In this document: positions 1-9,349 of the stretch, piece after piece | Numbering within the stretch: position 1 is the stretch's first letter | Layout of the letters: the number at the start of each line of letters is the position of its first letter | Assembly (NCBI RefSeq): GCF_040939455.1 | Contig: NC_134122.1 | Location: forward strand, 32,530,001 to 32,594,000 | Source of the DNA: Microcebus murinus | Taxonomy: Eukaryota; Chordata; Mammalia; Primates; Cheirogaleidae | Length of the DNA: 64,000 nt | Direction: 5' to 3' | Made by a program: the position numbers and the translations under genes | Notes under the pieces: model-generated | Seen by the model: the letters and a program-made list of their open reading frames with translations, nothing else | Told to the model about the DNA's origin: nothing | Database searches by the model: none

Positions 1-688
1 AAAATTTATTTAGAAGCAGACAAGAAATCCAACAAATTATTAAATATATAAAAGCCAACAAAGACTATATACATCACAAAATCCAGAAAAATACCAAATA
101 CGATTATTAATGAACTGCTTGACAAAACCCTTATGATATTTTTTACATTCTTTGCATACTTTTTTGATCACCTCTTCCTATGACAGTACTTGTATTACAT
201 TTTCTAAAGAGAAGATGGATAACTCAGCCTTTCAGATTGAAACTTGTTTTTAATGATTGATAATTGAATTGCAGGAAACACGTGTCTCCTTCCACAGCTG
301 TACTTGTTTATAGTCTTGCTCTGGGTCTGTAACCTACAAATGCGGGAATTCTGATATCTTCTCTTTGGCTTGGCTCCCATCAGAAAAGAAACATAAATGT
401 GGAATGCATTTGCAATTCTATGCACTGTATCATTGCACAAACTCCTAGAGCAAGAGGATTTGCATTCGACCACGTATCAATGAGAACTGAAGTCCCTTCT
501 TGCACTGTTACTTGTCTGGGATAAGACAAACCTTGTGCCCATTTATTTCACACTGAGTTTCTGTTCTGCTGATGTTGTATCAGCCTCCAGCTGAGCTGAC
601 TGTGTGCAATGGGGATATTCCTAAAAGCCCGGATGGTTAGAACAATTGACCACAAACCATGTATATATCTCCTATTAAACCTAAGTCA
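1..688. other. Unrecognised AT-rich sequence
   Basis: No gene or repeat family is recognised here. An open frame of about 89 codons lies on the minus strand (204-473), but it has no recognisable domain and its flanks do not extend it. It could be the eroded end of a processed pseudogene, but I cannot name a parent. Confidence 0.4.
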
Positions 689-984
<296 letters not shown>

Positions 985-1259
985 GTTGCAATATGATCTC
1001 CTAGGCTGTGGCCAATGGTCTTTTATTGTTTATGGTGTCATCACTTGTCTTGGTCTTTGGTATATCTTAACAGTTTTGAACCAGCTCAATCTATCCTACA
1101 TGTGTCTGGAAGGGTATATAGGAATAGCTCCTTGTGAGAAATGAAGTAGCCTCACTATCACACAGTGTTAAAAGCATGGGGCCCAGATTTTGGTGAAATA
1201 TGCTTGTGTGCTTTTCCCATTAAGCTCTCTTTCGAGCCATCAGCTTGGGCGGGCAGACT

Positions 1260-1376
1260 ACCAGCTCTATGAGGGCAATGATTTTGTCTGTTTTGGGGTT
1301 CCCCGATGAACCCCAATGTCTGGAGAACACTGCGTAGCACAAAACATCTAACAAATAGTTGTTGAATTATACTGAC
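1260..1376 (+). mobile_element. L2 LINE 3' end fragment
   Basis: The segment reads like the terminal part of L2: 'gagggcaatgattttgtctg', then a 'ccaatgtctggagaacact' equivalent of the usual 'cagtgcctagaacagtgcct', then 'acaaatagttgttgaat'. This is the classic L2 tail, in sense orientation. Confidence 0.7.
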
Positions 1377-2439
1377 TGGATATCTCAGCATCTTTCCCAT
1401 CTCTCCTCTCCCTTCATTTCTCTCCTCCCCATCCTGCTTGGTCTTTCCTGCTCCTTGCCCTTCTTCCAGGTTCTGGCCAGCTCAGCATGTGTCGCAAGGT
1501 CCGAGATTGTGATCGGGACTCCTGGCCCACTCTGGAGGGCCAAGGTCCATTCTCCGACCTTCCCAGGAGAAGGCCTGAGTCGTTCAGAAACCTTTACGAG
1601 ATCTGCAAACATCATCCATGCTAATACTGCCCAACCCTTAATAGCGTAACATGTAAAGTTTATTGTGCTAACAAAATGCCTCTTTTATGCTCTTTTACCA
1701 ATGGCCTTTTTAAAACAAAGGTGAAGAGATAAAGTACAGGAAAAGTCAAAAGGGAAAAAAGAATCTTGTTCCACCAGAGGTGGTTAATAAACATTTGGGA
1801 GAGTTCGTTTCAGGTTCACCTGACACCTTGCATCCGTAGAAGGCTGCCAGTGTCTCTTCACTGCAAGAGTGGGGACCCGGATGGTTTTTGTTCTTACTGC
1901 CCCTGAGCTTTCAAAGAGGATGCACCGCAGGTGGGTTCAGAGAGGGTTAGCTGGCTTCTTGAGCTATCTATCTTGACCAAGTCACCAATGCTCGTATTGG
2001 CTAGGAAACTCAAACAGCTTGGCATTGTATATCTGGGAGTCAGCAGTATTTTCGGGGGAGGGTGGGGTAGGACAAATTTCCTCTTGTATGGATGGGAGAG
2101 AAAGAAGCAGGATCTTATCTGCTTAGCTCCTTATGTGGGTAGGAGCCCTAAAGTTTGGAGTCATCATGGGTGGGAGGTCCAGAGTGGTTATTAGGAAGAT
2201 AAATCCTTTGGAAACTTCAGGATAAGAAACAGATGCTGCTTCAGTGTCCAGAACCTTTCTCTCCTCGAAGCCTTCCTCACCCACTTGGGTTCTATTGATC
2301 TGCCCTCTCCCAGGTGGAAGTTGCCATTAGAGCTAACTGAAAGCAATCCAGACTTTTAGTAAATATATATCATTTAGATCCTTTTACTTGATGGCTTCGG
2401 GTTCAGTACAACAGGTCCCAATTGCACATGGTCAACTAT
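1377..2439. other. No recognised feature
   Basis: About 1 kb of mixed-composition sequence. No repeat family or coding exon could be assigned. Short open frames on both strands look incidental. Confidence 0.4.
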
Positions 2440-2700
2440 GTACAATTCCATATTCCTCAGCCTGGCATTAAGGTCCCTCTGTGATACGAATCTGATTTTC
2501 TAGCCTTACCTCTAGACATTGATGCGCTCGACCCCTCCATTCTCCCCAACTGGGGTGATCATTGCTTTTCGAATCTGCTCTTATGCCATTTGGATCCTCC
2601 TCTCCTCCTCTGCCCATCAAAATTCCACTCTCATTCTAGCCCAGCTCGTGCTCAATGCCTCCTAGGAAATCTTTCTTGACCTCCTCAGTGCAGGTAAATC
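2440..2700 (+). mobile_element. L2 LINE fragment
   Basis: The order 'cctcagcctggcattaaggtccctc', 'ctagccttacctct' and 'gcccagctcgtgctcaatgcctcc' followed by 'ctttcttgacc' follows the L2 3' region, where the antisense-like coding strand is rich in C and T. It is degraded but co-linear with the family pattern. Confidence 0.65.
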
Positions 2701-2734
2701 TATGCTTCATTTCAAAAGCTATGGCTGTCAGGGG

Positions 2735-2880
2735 CCCAGTGGAAGTTTTTAGGGTGGGGAACTTTTCTGTTATTGATTGTGGTGGTTGTTACACAACTAT
2801 ACACAATTGTCAATATTTATCCAACTACATGCTTCCAGTGGGTGAATTTTTAAATACATAAATTGCACCTCTGCAAAGCT
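2735..2880 (+). mobile_element. L1M 3' tail fragment
   Basis: The run 'tgtggtggttgttacacaac ... gggtgaatttttaaatacataaattgcacct' matches the common ending of old mammalian L1 elements, where a phrase of this shape precedes the poly(A) tail. Orientation is sense. The copy is short and diverged. Confidence 0.6.
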
Positions 2881-3657
2881 GTGAAATAACTGCAATAATG
2901 GGGTCGTCCACAGCGGCACCCGCTCCTTTGACAATGAACATACTTGCTGCGTGTTGAGGCCTGTCCTTTCTTCCATGTACAGCTGTGAAGCCAAGAGATG
3001 GAGATGAGTGGACTGTGCATTTGGGCAACAAAACTGAGGAATCTCCTGGGAAAAGGATTAAACTGAACCACTGGGGTCCGAATACCCACAGACGGAGCTG
3101 GGAAATGGAGGATTGGAAGGTGGGTTAGAAAACAGAAAACAAACTACAAGGAGAATCTGCAAGGTGCTGAAAGGGTATTTGACCCAAAGGAGGAACGAAT
3201 CTGTTTGGATGGGTGAGACCTAACACTGGTAGGGCCTTTGGTCGGAGGGGAAGGTGGTGCCATGGGTGAGAGTGGTGCCTGCTTCTAGACCCTTCCTGTT
3301 CTAGCTGCCCTGGCAATGTGGTCCACATTCAGGACAGCATATCTCCTGTGTCCTCCACACTGGGTTTAAAAATTGCCACCAGGAAGATGGTAGGTAACTC
3401 ATGAAGCAGTGAACAGCCTGGATAAGTCAGGCAATAAAGAATTCTAAATCCGATTAAATGTGAGACTCCACCAAGAAACATTGTACTGATTTACTGAAAA
3501 TTTCATCTGAGAGTGCTTTGTTTAATTAAAAATGGGGCATGGTTTCCTTTTGGTTATGAAAGAAAAGGGAAGGAAAGAAAAAAAAGGAGAATTAAAGAAT
3601 TACTTAAGGGTTTTTACACTATCTACGTGCAAGTGTTCTAATCCCAATTGGGTAATA
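2881..3657. other. No recognised feature
   Basis: Unassigned sequence leading up to the retroviral insertion, with an A/G-rich patch at about 3558-3600. No coding exon or named repeat is supported. Confidence 0.4.
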
Positions 3658-3663
3658 ACCTTG
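3658..3663 (+). repeat. Target-site duplication, left copy (ACCTTG)
   Basis: The six bases ACCTTG directly before the 5' LTR recur directly after the 3' LTR at 5807-5812. A 6-bp duplication is the usual footprint of betaretroviral and IAP-type integrases. It shows that the two LTRs belong to one integration event. Confidence 0.9.
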
Positions 3664-3689
3664 TGTGGGGTGCGGTAGCAACGCCATTC

Positions 3690-3828
3690 CAAGATGGCGC
3701 CCGCTTCCTGGTCACACCCTGTTGTTAGTCTGACAAACAAGTGCTCAGCGCATGTGCAGAGTTTGTCTCCTCCCTTCCAAGTGCCTTATCCAATCAGACA
3801 ATGCCCAGTGTACTTACTGCCTTTATAA
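3690..3828 (+). promoter_or_regulatory. LTR U3 promoter elements
   Basis: Visible sites in order: AAGATGGCGC (3691-3700), close to the YY1 core; GCGCATGTGC (3748-3757), one base from the NRF1 palindrome GCGCATGCGC; CCAAT in CCAATCAG (3790-3794); and TATAA (3824-3828). The order and spacing resemble rodent IAP LTRs. Binding is inferred from motif identity only. The same sites recur in the 3' LTR at about 5551, 5605, 5647 and 5681. Confidence 0.65.
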
Positions 3829-3865
3829 GCAGCCGCCGAGAACGCCTCGGCGTCTTCCGCATCAT

Positions 3866-3891
3866 GTAAGTCTAAAGGGAACCTCATTAAA
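3866..3891 (+). promoter_or_regulatory. GTAAGT donor-like motif and ATTAAA poly(A) signal in R
   Basis: GTAAGT at 3866-3871 is a good splice-donor consensus, and ATTAAA at 3886-3891 is a common variant poly(A) signal. They follow the TATA box by about 40 and 60 bases, so a transcript starting in this LTR would carry both. Use of either is not shown. Confidence 0.5.
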
Positions 3892-3951
3892 GCACGGTCA
3901 GAAGAACTCCAGTTGCCGCGTCTTCCTTGCTGGCGAGGCGGGCGCGACAAG

Positions 3952-3969
3952 TGGTGCCGAAACCCGGGA
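3952..3969 (+). other. Primer binding site, tRNA-Phe type
   Basis: TGGTGCCGAAACCCGGGA begins two bases after the end of the 5' LTR. It is complementary to the 3' end of vertebrate tRNA-Phe including the CCA tail. tRNA-Phe priming is typical of IAP elements and differs from the tRNA-Lys priming of MMTV-, HERV-K- and lentivirus-type elements. Confidence 0.85.
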
Positions 3970-4068
3970 ACTTGAAACAACTTTGAGGCACCAGCGGAAG
4001 ACGACCTCGGAAGAGGTAGAGTTCAGAACTGACGTGTGGGACGGCCAAAACTCCCCTGCTTCCAAAAA

Positions 4069-4251
4069 ATGGGTAATATTCTGCTGCGGCACTTTTTGTG
4101 GCCTATTATCATGAAATGCCTGTATGATGAGACTTCAGGCCCGCGCGTAGCAGCTAGCCAAAGTGCACTGAGTGACTTGCAAGAAGCAAGCTCAGAGAGA
4201 AGCAGTAAGGGAGGTACCACGGTAAAAGGTGGAAAAAAGGAATATAGAGCT
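4069..4251 (+). pseudogene. gag: Remnant start of gag
   Basis: An ATG beginning Met-Gly-Asn lies about 100 bases after the primer binding site, where a Gag start is expected. Gly at position 2 suits N-myristoylation. Around 60 codons follow before the frame runs into a purine minisatellite that codes only Lys, Glu, Arg and Gly. No capsid or nucleocapsid motif (such as CCHC zinc knuckles) is seen, so gag is essentially deleted. The frame also has an in-frame ATG upstream at 4036; I prefer 4069 because of the Met-Gly start. Confidence 0.5.
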
Positions 4252-4255
4252 CAAG

Positions 4256-4453
4256 AAAGGAGAAAAAGGGAGAGAAAGAAGGAGAAAAAGGGAGAGAAAG
4301 AAGGAGAAAAAGGGAGAGAAAGAAGGAGAAAAAGGGAGAGAAAGAAGGAGAAAAAGGGAGAGAAAGAAGAAAGGAGAAAAGGGAGAGAAAGAAGAAAGGA
4401 GAAAAGGGAGAGGTAGAAGAAAAGGGAGAGGTAGAAGAAAAGGGAGAGGTAGA
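4256..4453 (+). repeat. Purine-only 22-bp minisatellite inside the ERV
   Basis: Units of the form GGAGAAAAAGGGAGAGAAAG plus AA repeat head to tail with a 22-bp period (unit starts near 4259, 4281, 4303, 4325, 4347). They are followed by shorter variants and three 18-bp units with GGTAG inserts. The top strand contains almost no pyrimidine. Because 22 is not a multiple of 3, each unit shifts the reading frame, yet no stop codon occurs over most of the array, which explains several overlapping long open frames on both strands. These are not evidence for a protein. Confidence 0.9.
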
Positions 4454-4499
4454 AATGTAAAGGTACCAAAAATAAAAATGACAAAGGAAAGGACAGGAC

Positions 4500-4665
4500 A
4501 GAAGACAGAGGAGTTTCGCCGGAAGCATGCGAGAAGCAGAGAGAGGCCCGCGCGGCTGCGTGCTCCTCGGGCAGAGGCGCCCGCCTTTTCTCCGCGCGGC
4601 GTGTGCGGGACACGGGGTGACGGAGACGCAGCCCCGCAAGGGACGCCGTCCAGAGAGGAAGCTGG
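4500..4665 (+). other. CpG-rich patch of unknown origin in the ERV interior
   Basis: Between the minisatellite and the env remnant lies a short GC- and CpG-rich patch with many CGCG, GCG and CCG words, sharply different from its neighbours. It may be residual viral sequence near the gag/env deletion joint or a captured host fragment. I cannot assign it to any retroviral domain. Confidence 0.5.
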
Positions 4666-4735
4666 CCTACTTGCTCTGTTGCCTGGACTAAAGTGGTGTG
4701 GCCTCAGCCTAGCTCTATGACTCTGTTTAGATCTC

Positions 4736-5308
4736 GCAGAGATTTTGGGATCACAGCTGCGATTCATACTGCTCAGGCTCTCAACAATCTATCTGCTGGA
4801 GTAGCCGCAGCCCTCGACACTCAAGCCTGAATCAGCGAGTGGATTTAGTACAGGACCAGGTGGACACTCTTTGGCAGTTTGCGCAGCTGGGTTGTGAGTG
4901 GAGAATGACCAGCCTCTGTGTCACTTCTGTGCTCTGAGAACTTTACCTTTGCCGCTAATCTTTCTAAACAGCTGTCTAGGCATCTAACAGGCAACTGGTC
5001 TGAACAGTTTGATTCCTCACTCAGAGACCTGAGACTGGCCATCGTGCACATGAACTCCACTCATGTGGATCTGAGCCTTGCCACAGGACTGACAGCATGG
5101 ATTCAACAAGCCACCCATCATCTGAAGGAATGGTCCGGTCTTGCAGCCGTGGCCGTTTTGCTGATAGTTGCGGCTGTTGGCGGACTGTGGTGCATCTGTA
5201 GGCTGCAGGCCCAGAGACGGAGGGACCATATGATATTGGCACAGGCATTTGCTGCGCTTGAACTGGGACAGTCTACACAGGTGTGGTTGACCATGCTTAA
5301 GGGTTAGC
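4736..5308 (+). pseudogene. env: Env transmembrane-subunit remnant
   Basis: Broken coding sequence for the C-terminal part of a retroviral Env. An Ala/Asn/Leu-rich stretch at about 4745-4830 looks like the heptad-repeat region, then frame changes and stops interrupt it. From 4918 a 129-codon frame stays open to the TAG at 5305-5307. It contains several Asn-X-Ser/Thr sites, a Trp-containing membrane-proximal stretch, a hydrophobic membrane span of about 20 residues (near 5135-5200) and an Arg-rich cytoplasmic start. The surface subunit and fusion peptide are missing. The layout suits a betaretroviral or IAP-E-like Env. No function is expected. Confidence 0.6.
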
Positions 5309-5511
5309 CTAGGTTTGGGTTGCACCCGCTCCTACCCCCAGGCATTTGGCAGACATGGCCTTTGCACCAGAGAAGGCATGTCCTCAGTCCCACAACCAGC
5401 CTTTGCACATCTCAGAGTTTTGCTCATTGCACGAGGTAAGGTGGTTGTTGTTGGGTAAGTGAGGCTCTGCATCCTTGCTAAACGGTTGCTCAGTTCTCAT
5501 TTAATTAATAA

Positions 5512-5523
5512 AATAGGGGGAGA
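5512..5523 (+). other. Polypurine tract
   Basis: The purine run containing AGGGGGAGA immediately precedes the TG that opens the 3' LTR. This is the expected place for plus-strand priming during reverse transcription. Confidence 0.8.
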
Positions 5524-5806
5524 TGTGGGGTGCGGTAGCAACGCCATTCCAAGATGGCGCCCGCTTCCTGGTCACACCCTGTTAGTCTGACAAACAAGTG
5601 CTCAGCGCATGTGCAGAGTTTGTCTCCTCCCTTCCAAGTGCCTTATCCAATCAGACAATGCCCAGTGTACTTACTGCCTTTATAAGCAGCCGCCGAGAAC
5701 GCCTCGGCGTCTTCCGCATCATGTAAGTCTAAAGGGAACCCCATTAAAGCACGGTCAGAAGAACTCCAGTTGCCGCGTCTTCCTTGCTGGCGAGGCGGGC
5801 GCGACA
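5524..5806 (+). repeat. 3' LTR of the young ERV (283 bp)
   Basis: Same TG...CA ends as the 5' LTR. One substitution and one 3-bp indel separate the pair. TATAA lies at 5681-5685 and ATTAAA at 5743-5748. It is followed by the right target-site copy ACCTTG at 5807-5812. A promoter here would point into the downstream host DNA. Confidence 0.95.
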
Positions 5807-5812
5807 ACCTTG
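5807..5812 (+). repeat. Target-site duplication, right copy (ACCTTG)
   Basis: Exact match to the six bases before the 5' LTR, marking the right edge of the insertion. Confidence 0.9.
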
Positions 5813-6269
5813 GGTGTTATTTATCATTTTTCTGGGGTTGTCATGACACTTTTAAAATACAACCAACACAAAAATGACTGCTAATTAACATATAACATTG
5901 TGTTTCATATTCTCAGAGTGTTTTCTTCTCTAAATTTTAGAAATTAATTTTGTCAAAGTAATGCACGTATCTAGTTTTTAGAAATCAAATAGTACTACAA
6001 GACTTATAATGAGACAGCTGCCCACTCTGGGGCTGAAACCCCCAAGTCTTACTCTCTAGAGGCAATCACTATCTACTCATAGCTATTTCTTCTAGTATTT
6101 ATCTCTGTATTTATAAATAATATGTGTAACAGGACATTAAATAGATTTTTGCTTTGGTGTCAGAACTGTAGCTGTAGCCTCAAAGCTGAAAATAATAGGT
6201 GCTAAGAACTCCAGCCATCTAAAGAGAATTGACAAGATGACAAGAGTCATCTCCTAAAATCTTTCTAAC
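5813..6269. other. Mostly unassigned; possible old L1-type fragment
   Basis: The stretch with 'aaagtaatgcacg ... agaggcaatcactat' at about 5950-6090 recalls a common old LINE-derived phrase, but I cannot fix the family or the limits. No gene is seen. Confidence 0.3.
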
Positions 6270-6490
6270 GTGTGGCAGAAATAATAACAGATAACACATA
6301 TACCTTGCTTACCATGTCCCAGGTCCTATTCTAAATGCCTGAGATTTATTTACTCTCTTAACTATTGCAATGACCCTAGGAAGTCCCTCTAGTGTACAGG
6401 TGAGGTTACTAATGAGTAGAGAGGTTAAGTCATTCTGGCCAAGGGCAGAAATAGGTTTCATTTGGGGTTGTCTGACTCTGAACAATTACT
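6270..6490 (+). mobile_element. MIR SINE
   Basis: The tRNA-derived MIR pattern is visible in order: 'accatgtcccaggtcctattctaaatgcctgag', 'caatgaccctaggaagt', 'acaggtgaggttactaatgagtagagaggttaagtcattctggccaaggg', then the end with 'tctgactctgaac'. The copy is old. Confidence 0.75.
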
Positions 6491-7987
6491 GGATATTGCC
6501 TCTCAGTGGCTTTGTTGCCCAGACCCACCCCTTCTTCTCCAACCCATATGAGCAGAACACCAAAAACTCTAGAAAGATACTGGGAATCGCAAGCCAATGG
6601 GGAGAAACTGGTGTTTCCCGCCTTCAATTTTACTCGCACCCTCTCCATGGCAACTGTGAACCAAGAAACGGGGAAGAGGTATTCAAACAGAGATGAGGGA
6701 TGCTTGCAGGAAGGGGGGGCTGGCCTTTCATCTGCTGGTGGAAGTCTGCTTTGATGCCTGTTTCACGGGGGGAGAAAGAGTGAGGCGGGAAGAGGGCATG
6801 GCGGGGCAGGGTTTCTGTGGACCAGAGGCACTGGGGAAGGTGGCCATGCCGGTGCCATCTTGTTGGCGCTGCTGGGAGGAACACCAGCAGCGAGAGGCCA
6901 GGGCATCAGGCTGGGTGGGGTCACAAGAAGTAAACCTGATGGTGGAAGGTTCCAGAAGACCCTTCAAAACACCCATACAAATGCCCTACGAGCAAACAGG
7001 CACTGAGATTCTAGCCATATACTTGACATCTAAGGCCAGCCGGTGTTAGCCAGGAGGGGACGATAGAATAATAGCATCCTGGACACAATGAGATGCTCAT
7101 GCCTTTCCTCTGATCTCCACTTCCCAGCCAAAATGCAGGCAGCTGGACTGCCGGCCGGTCTCCTCCTTGCTGAGTTCCTCCATGGAGACTCAGCTGCAGA
7201 TGGGAGAAGAGGAGGAGCGTGTTCCTGGGATCTAAGACGGAAATCTTCAAATTGAAGGAAGTTGGACCGGACATTTCACACTTCTCCTAAAGCAGCCAGA
7301 AAGCTGTAGGATCTGGCCAAGAGGTGATTTAGCAAACGGGAAATGAAATTCAGTGTAGCACTGTGGAAGGTAGAGATCAGAGTGACCTCACGTTGACACT
7401 GTCACTCTTAGATGGAGGCTGCGCACCGTGCTCAGAAGCAGACCGAGGCATTAGCCGAATACCTGTTTTTTGCTGCTTCTTGTTGGTTTATCCATTTAAA
7501 TATTTTTTCTTTTGTCTTTTTTTGTGTGTGAGAAATAATGAATTAGGTCTTTTTCATGCTTCCTCCCTGTGCACAAACCTTTCCTCCCTTATCCTACCAA
7601 CACAGCTATGTGTTTAGAAAGATCAATCATACAAATTTATATGATTATGGCTGTCTAAATATTGTTCACGAGTGGGCTATACATTTACTATGGTTACATT
7701 TCCTCTCTTGGAAGTGTGGAGGAGGAAATAAATATCCTTCGCTTACATTATTTTCTATGTACATATTTTGGGATTTTATCATCAGACCTGTCGGTTTTAC
7801 TATATATGGTTATTTTCTCCCCAAATGCTCATACATGTGGAATCTTAAATTGTTTTTCCCCCTAGAGTTAGCCCTTCTGAAAGTTTAATCTGCAGTGCTT
7901 GTTCTTTGAATCTGCTGCACAGCTGTTATCCTGAAACTTCCAATTTCCTGAATTGGATTTAGTTTTAGTTTTCCTTGATCTCATGTC
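6491..7987. other. No recognised feature
   Basis: About 1.5 kb of unassigned sequence, GC-moderate up to about 7300 and AT-rich afterwards. Several small open frames on both strands overlap each other and carry no recognisable motif. No gene is supported. Confidence 0.4.
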
Positions 7988-8186
7988 TCTTTCTTTCTTT
8001 TTCTCTCTCCCTCCCTCCCTCCCTCCCTCCCTCCCTCCCTCCCTCCCTCCCTCCCTCCCTCCCTCCCTCCCTCCCTCCCTCCCTCCCTCCCTCCCTCCCT
8101 CCCTCCCTCCCTTCCTTCCTTCCTTCCTTCCTTCCTTCCTTCCTTCCTTCCTTCCTTCCTTCCTTCCTTCCTTCCTTCCTTCCTTT
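7988..8186 (+). repeat. (CCCT)n then (CTTC)n microsatellite
   Basis: A long CCCT tetranucleotide run (about 8009-8110) changes abruptly to a CTTC run (about 8111-8184), with short CTTT units in front. All pyrimidine on the plus strand. Open frames coding Leu-Pro-Ser repeats on the plus strand and Lys-Glu-Gly-Arg repeats on the minus strand are artefacts of the repeat. Confidence 0.97.
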
Positions 8187-9339
8187 TCATTATATGTCTG
8201 AAAATGTTTTTATTATAGTTTCATATTTTTGCTCACATAGTTGGATAAAACATTCTACATTTGTCTTAATTTGGATCCCTCACACCCAAAGCACAAAATG
8301 AAACAAGAACGTGTGTTTAGGTGGACATTGGGGACATTCCGGGGAACAGGAGTGAGGACCGGGGGAGTGCAGTAGGGATAGAGGGAAAAGCAACTTGAAG
8401 ACGGGCTGTGGAGTGGGCCATTGCTCCAAGTGACAGTGAAGGTTATATGGAGGACAAAAGGGAGACGCCTTTACCCATCAGCTCCCATCCTCCGCTGGTT
8501 ACAGGTGGCCTCATAGTTGTTATTCCTCACTGTGTCCTGGTCATGCACATGTGAGCGCGTGTTTTTCGCAAGCATCCCATGCTGCGAAATCAGAGAAGCT
8601 CCAAGGCAGGGAGCATGAGGTACATGGTATGCACTTGGGGTGAGATGCTATCCAGCTGCGCTTTGCATAACTGGTGCCAGTCCACATTGCTCAGAACCGG
8701 CTGTCACAGTAGCAGCAGGAGCGAGAGATAGGACAGAGGAGGAGGTTGGCAGTGGTGTGCAAGAGGTGTCTAGTACAGCCTACCCATCAGATCTATTCAA
8801 GGCCTTCATTAAGTCCACATCACCACACAGTCCTCTTCAAGGTGACAGCCAATCGTAAGCTTTGAAAAGACTTAGTACAAGTATATGACTGGGGCAGCCT
8901 ATAGGCCCCGTTGCTGTATGTGATCAAAGATCATAGTTAATATTTATTATTTTCAGTCCAATTCATCCACTCTAGGTTTCCCTTTCCATTAACCAAAATT
9001 TCAGTTGTAGAAGTGCTGTGAGCAGGTTAGGAGATAGGAGTTTTTAGGGGACCAACATTTATTTTGCAAACTTTCATGTAATTTCTTGTTTTCAGTTTTA
9101 CACTTCATCCATGCTCTCCACTCTATCCCGTGCCCCTGAATTTGGAGTTACTCTAGTTTGGTTCTTCCAGAGAATAAACTTCCTGTTTTCTGTTGAGAGA
9201 CTTAGTTAATTTCTTGCACTAAGTTTGGGAAGGCACTTACTCTGTGCACTGACTTTCAACCAACTCGTGATTGTTCACCCCACATCTGGAAGCTGCCTTC
9301 TCTCTCACACACCTGGTGCTGTGCTCACCCAGGGCTCTG
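8187..9339. other. No recognised feature
   Basis: Unassigned sequence left of the L1 fragment. The L1 ORF1 similarity fades near 9340-9350, so its truncation point is taken there. No gene is supported. Confidence 0.4.
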
Positions 9340-9349
9340 AAGAATGCTG

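Larger units (their letters stand above)
3664..3949 (+). repeat. 5' LTR of the young ERV (286 bp)
   Basis: The LTR starts TGTGGGGTGCGG and ends GGGCGCGACA, so it has the standard TG...CA ends. U3 contains a YY1-like motif, an NRF1-like palindrome and a CCAAT box. A TATA box and an ATTAAA signal follow. An extra GTT (GTTGTTAGTC against GTTAGTC, about 3721-3726) and CCTCATT instead of CCCCATT near the poly(A) signal are the only differences from the 3' LTR. Confidence 0.95.
3664..5806 (+). mobile_element. Young, deleted IAP/betaretrovirus-like endogenous retrovirus
   Basis: This is a 2,143-bp provirus in the order LTR, tRNA-Phe primer binding site, gag start, purine minisatellite, CpG-rich patch, env transmembrane remnant, polypurine tract, LTR. 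The LTRs (286 and 283 bp) differ by one base and a 3-bp indel, and both target-site copies are intact, so insertion was recent. Protease, polymerase and most of gag and env are missing, so it cannot be autonomous and would have needed proteins from another element. tRNA-Phe priming, 6-bp duplication and an LTR of about 0.3 kb with an AAGATGGCG motif are features shared with IAP elements. Assignment to the IAP/betaretroviral side of class II is inference from architecture. Confidence 0.9.

Noticed and set aside
3952..3969. Possible lentiviral (pSIV-like) origin of the young ERV, given that lemurs carry endogenous lentiviruses
   Set aside because: The primer site is tRNA-Phe, not tRNA-Lys3; the LTRs are under 0.3 kb and the target duplication is 6 bp, which fits IAP/betaretroviral elements better.
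3752..4114. 120-codon open frame starting in the 5' LTR, with a copy starting in the 3' LTR
   Set aside because: It starts in U3 upstream of the TATA box and crosses the primer binding site, so it would not be in a normal viral transcript. Duplication reflects the LTR pair, not a gene family.
4154..4767. Long overlapping open frames on both strands in and around the ERV purine tract
   Set aside because: They exist because a purine-only minisatellite contains no stop codon in most frames. Their composition is Lys/Glu/Arg or Ser/Pro/Phe/Leu repeats with no domain.
7953..8301. Leu-Pro-Ser-rich and Lys-Glu-Gly-Arg-rich open frames
   Set aside because: Pure translation of the CCCT/CTTC microsatellite.
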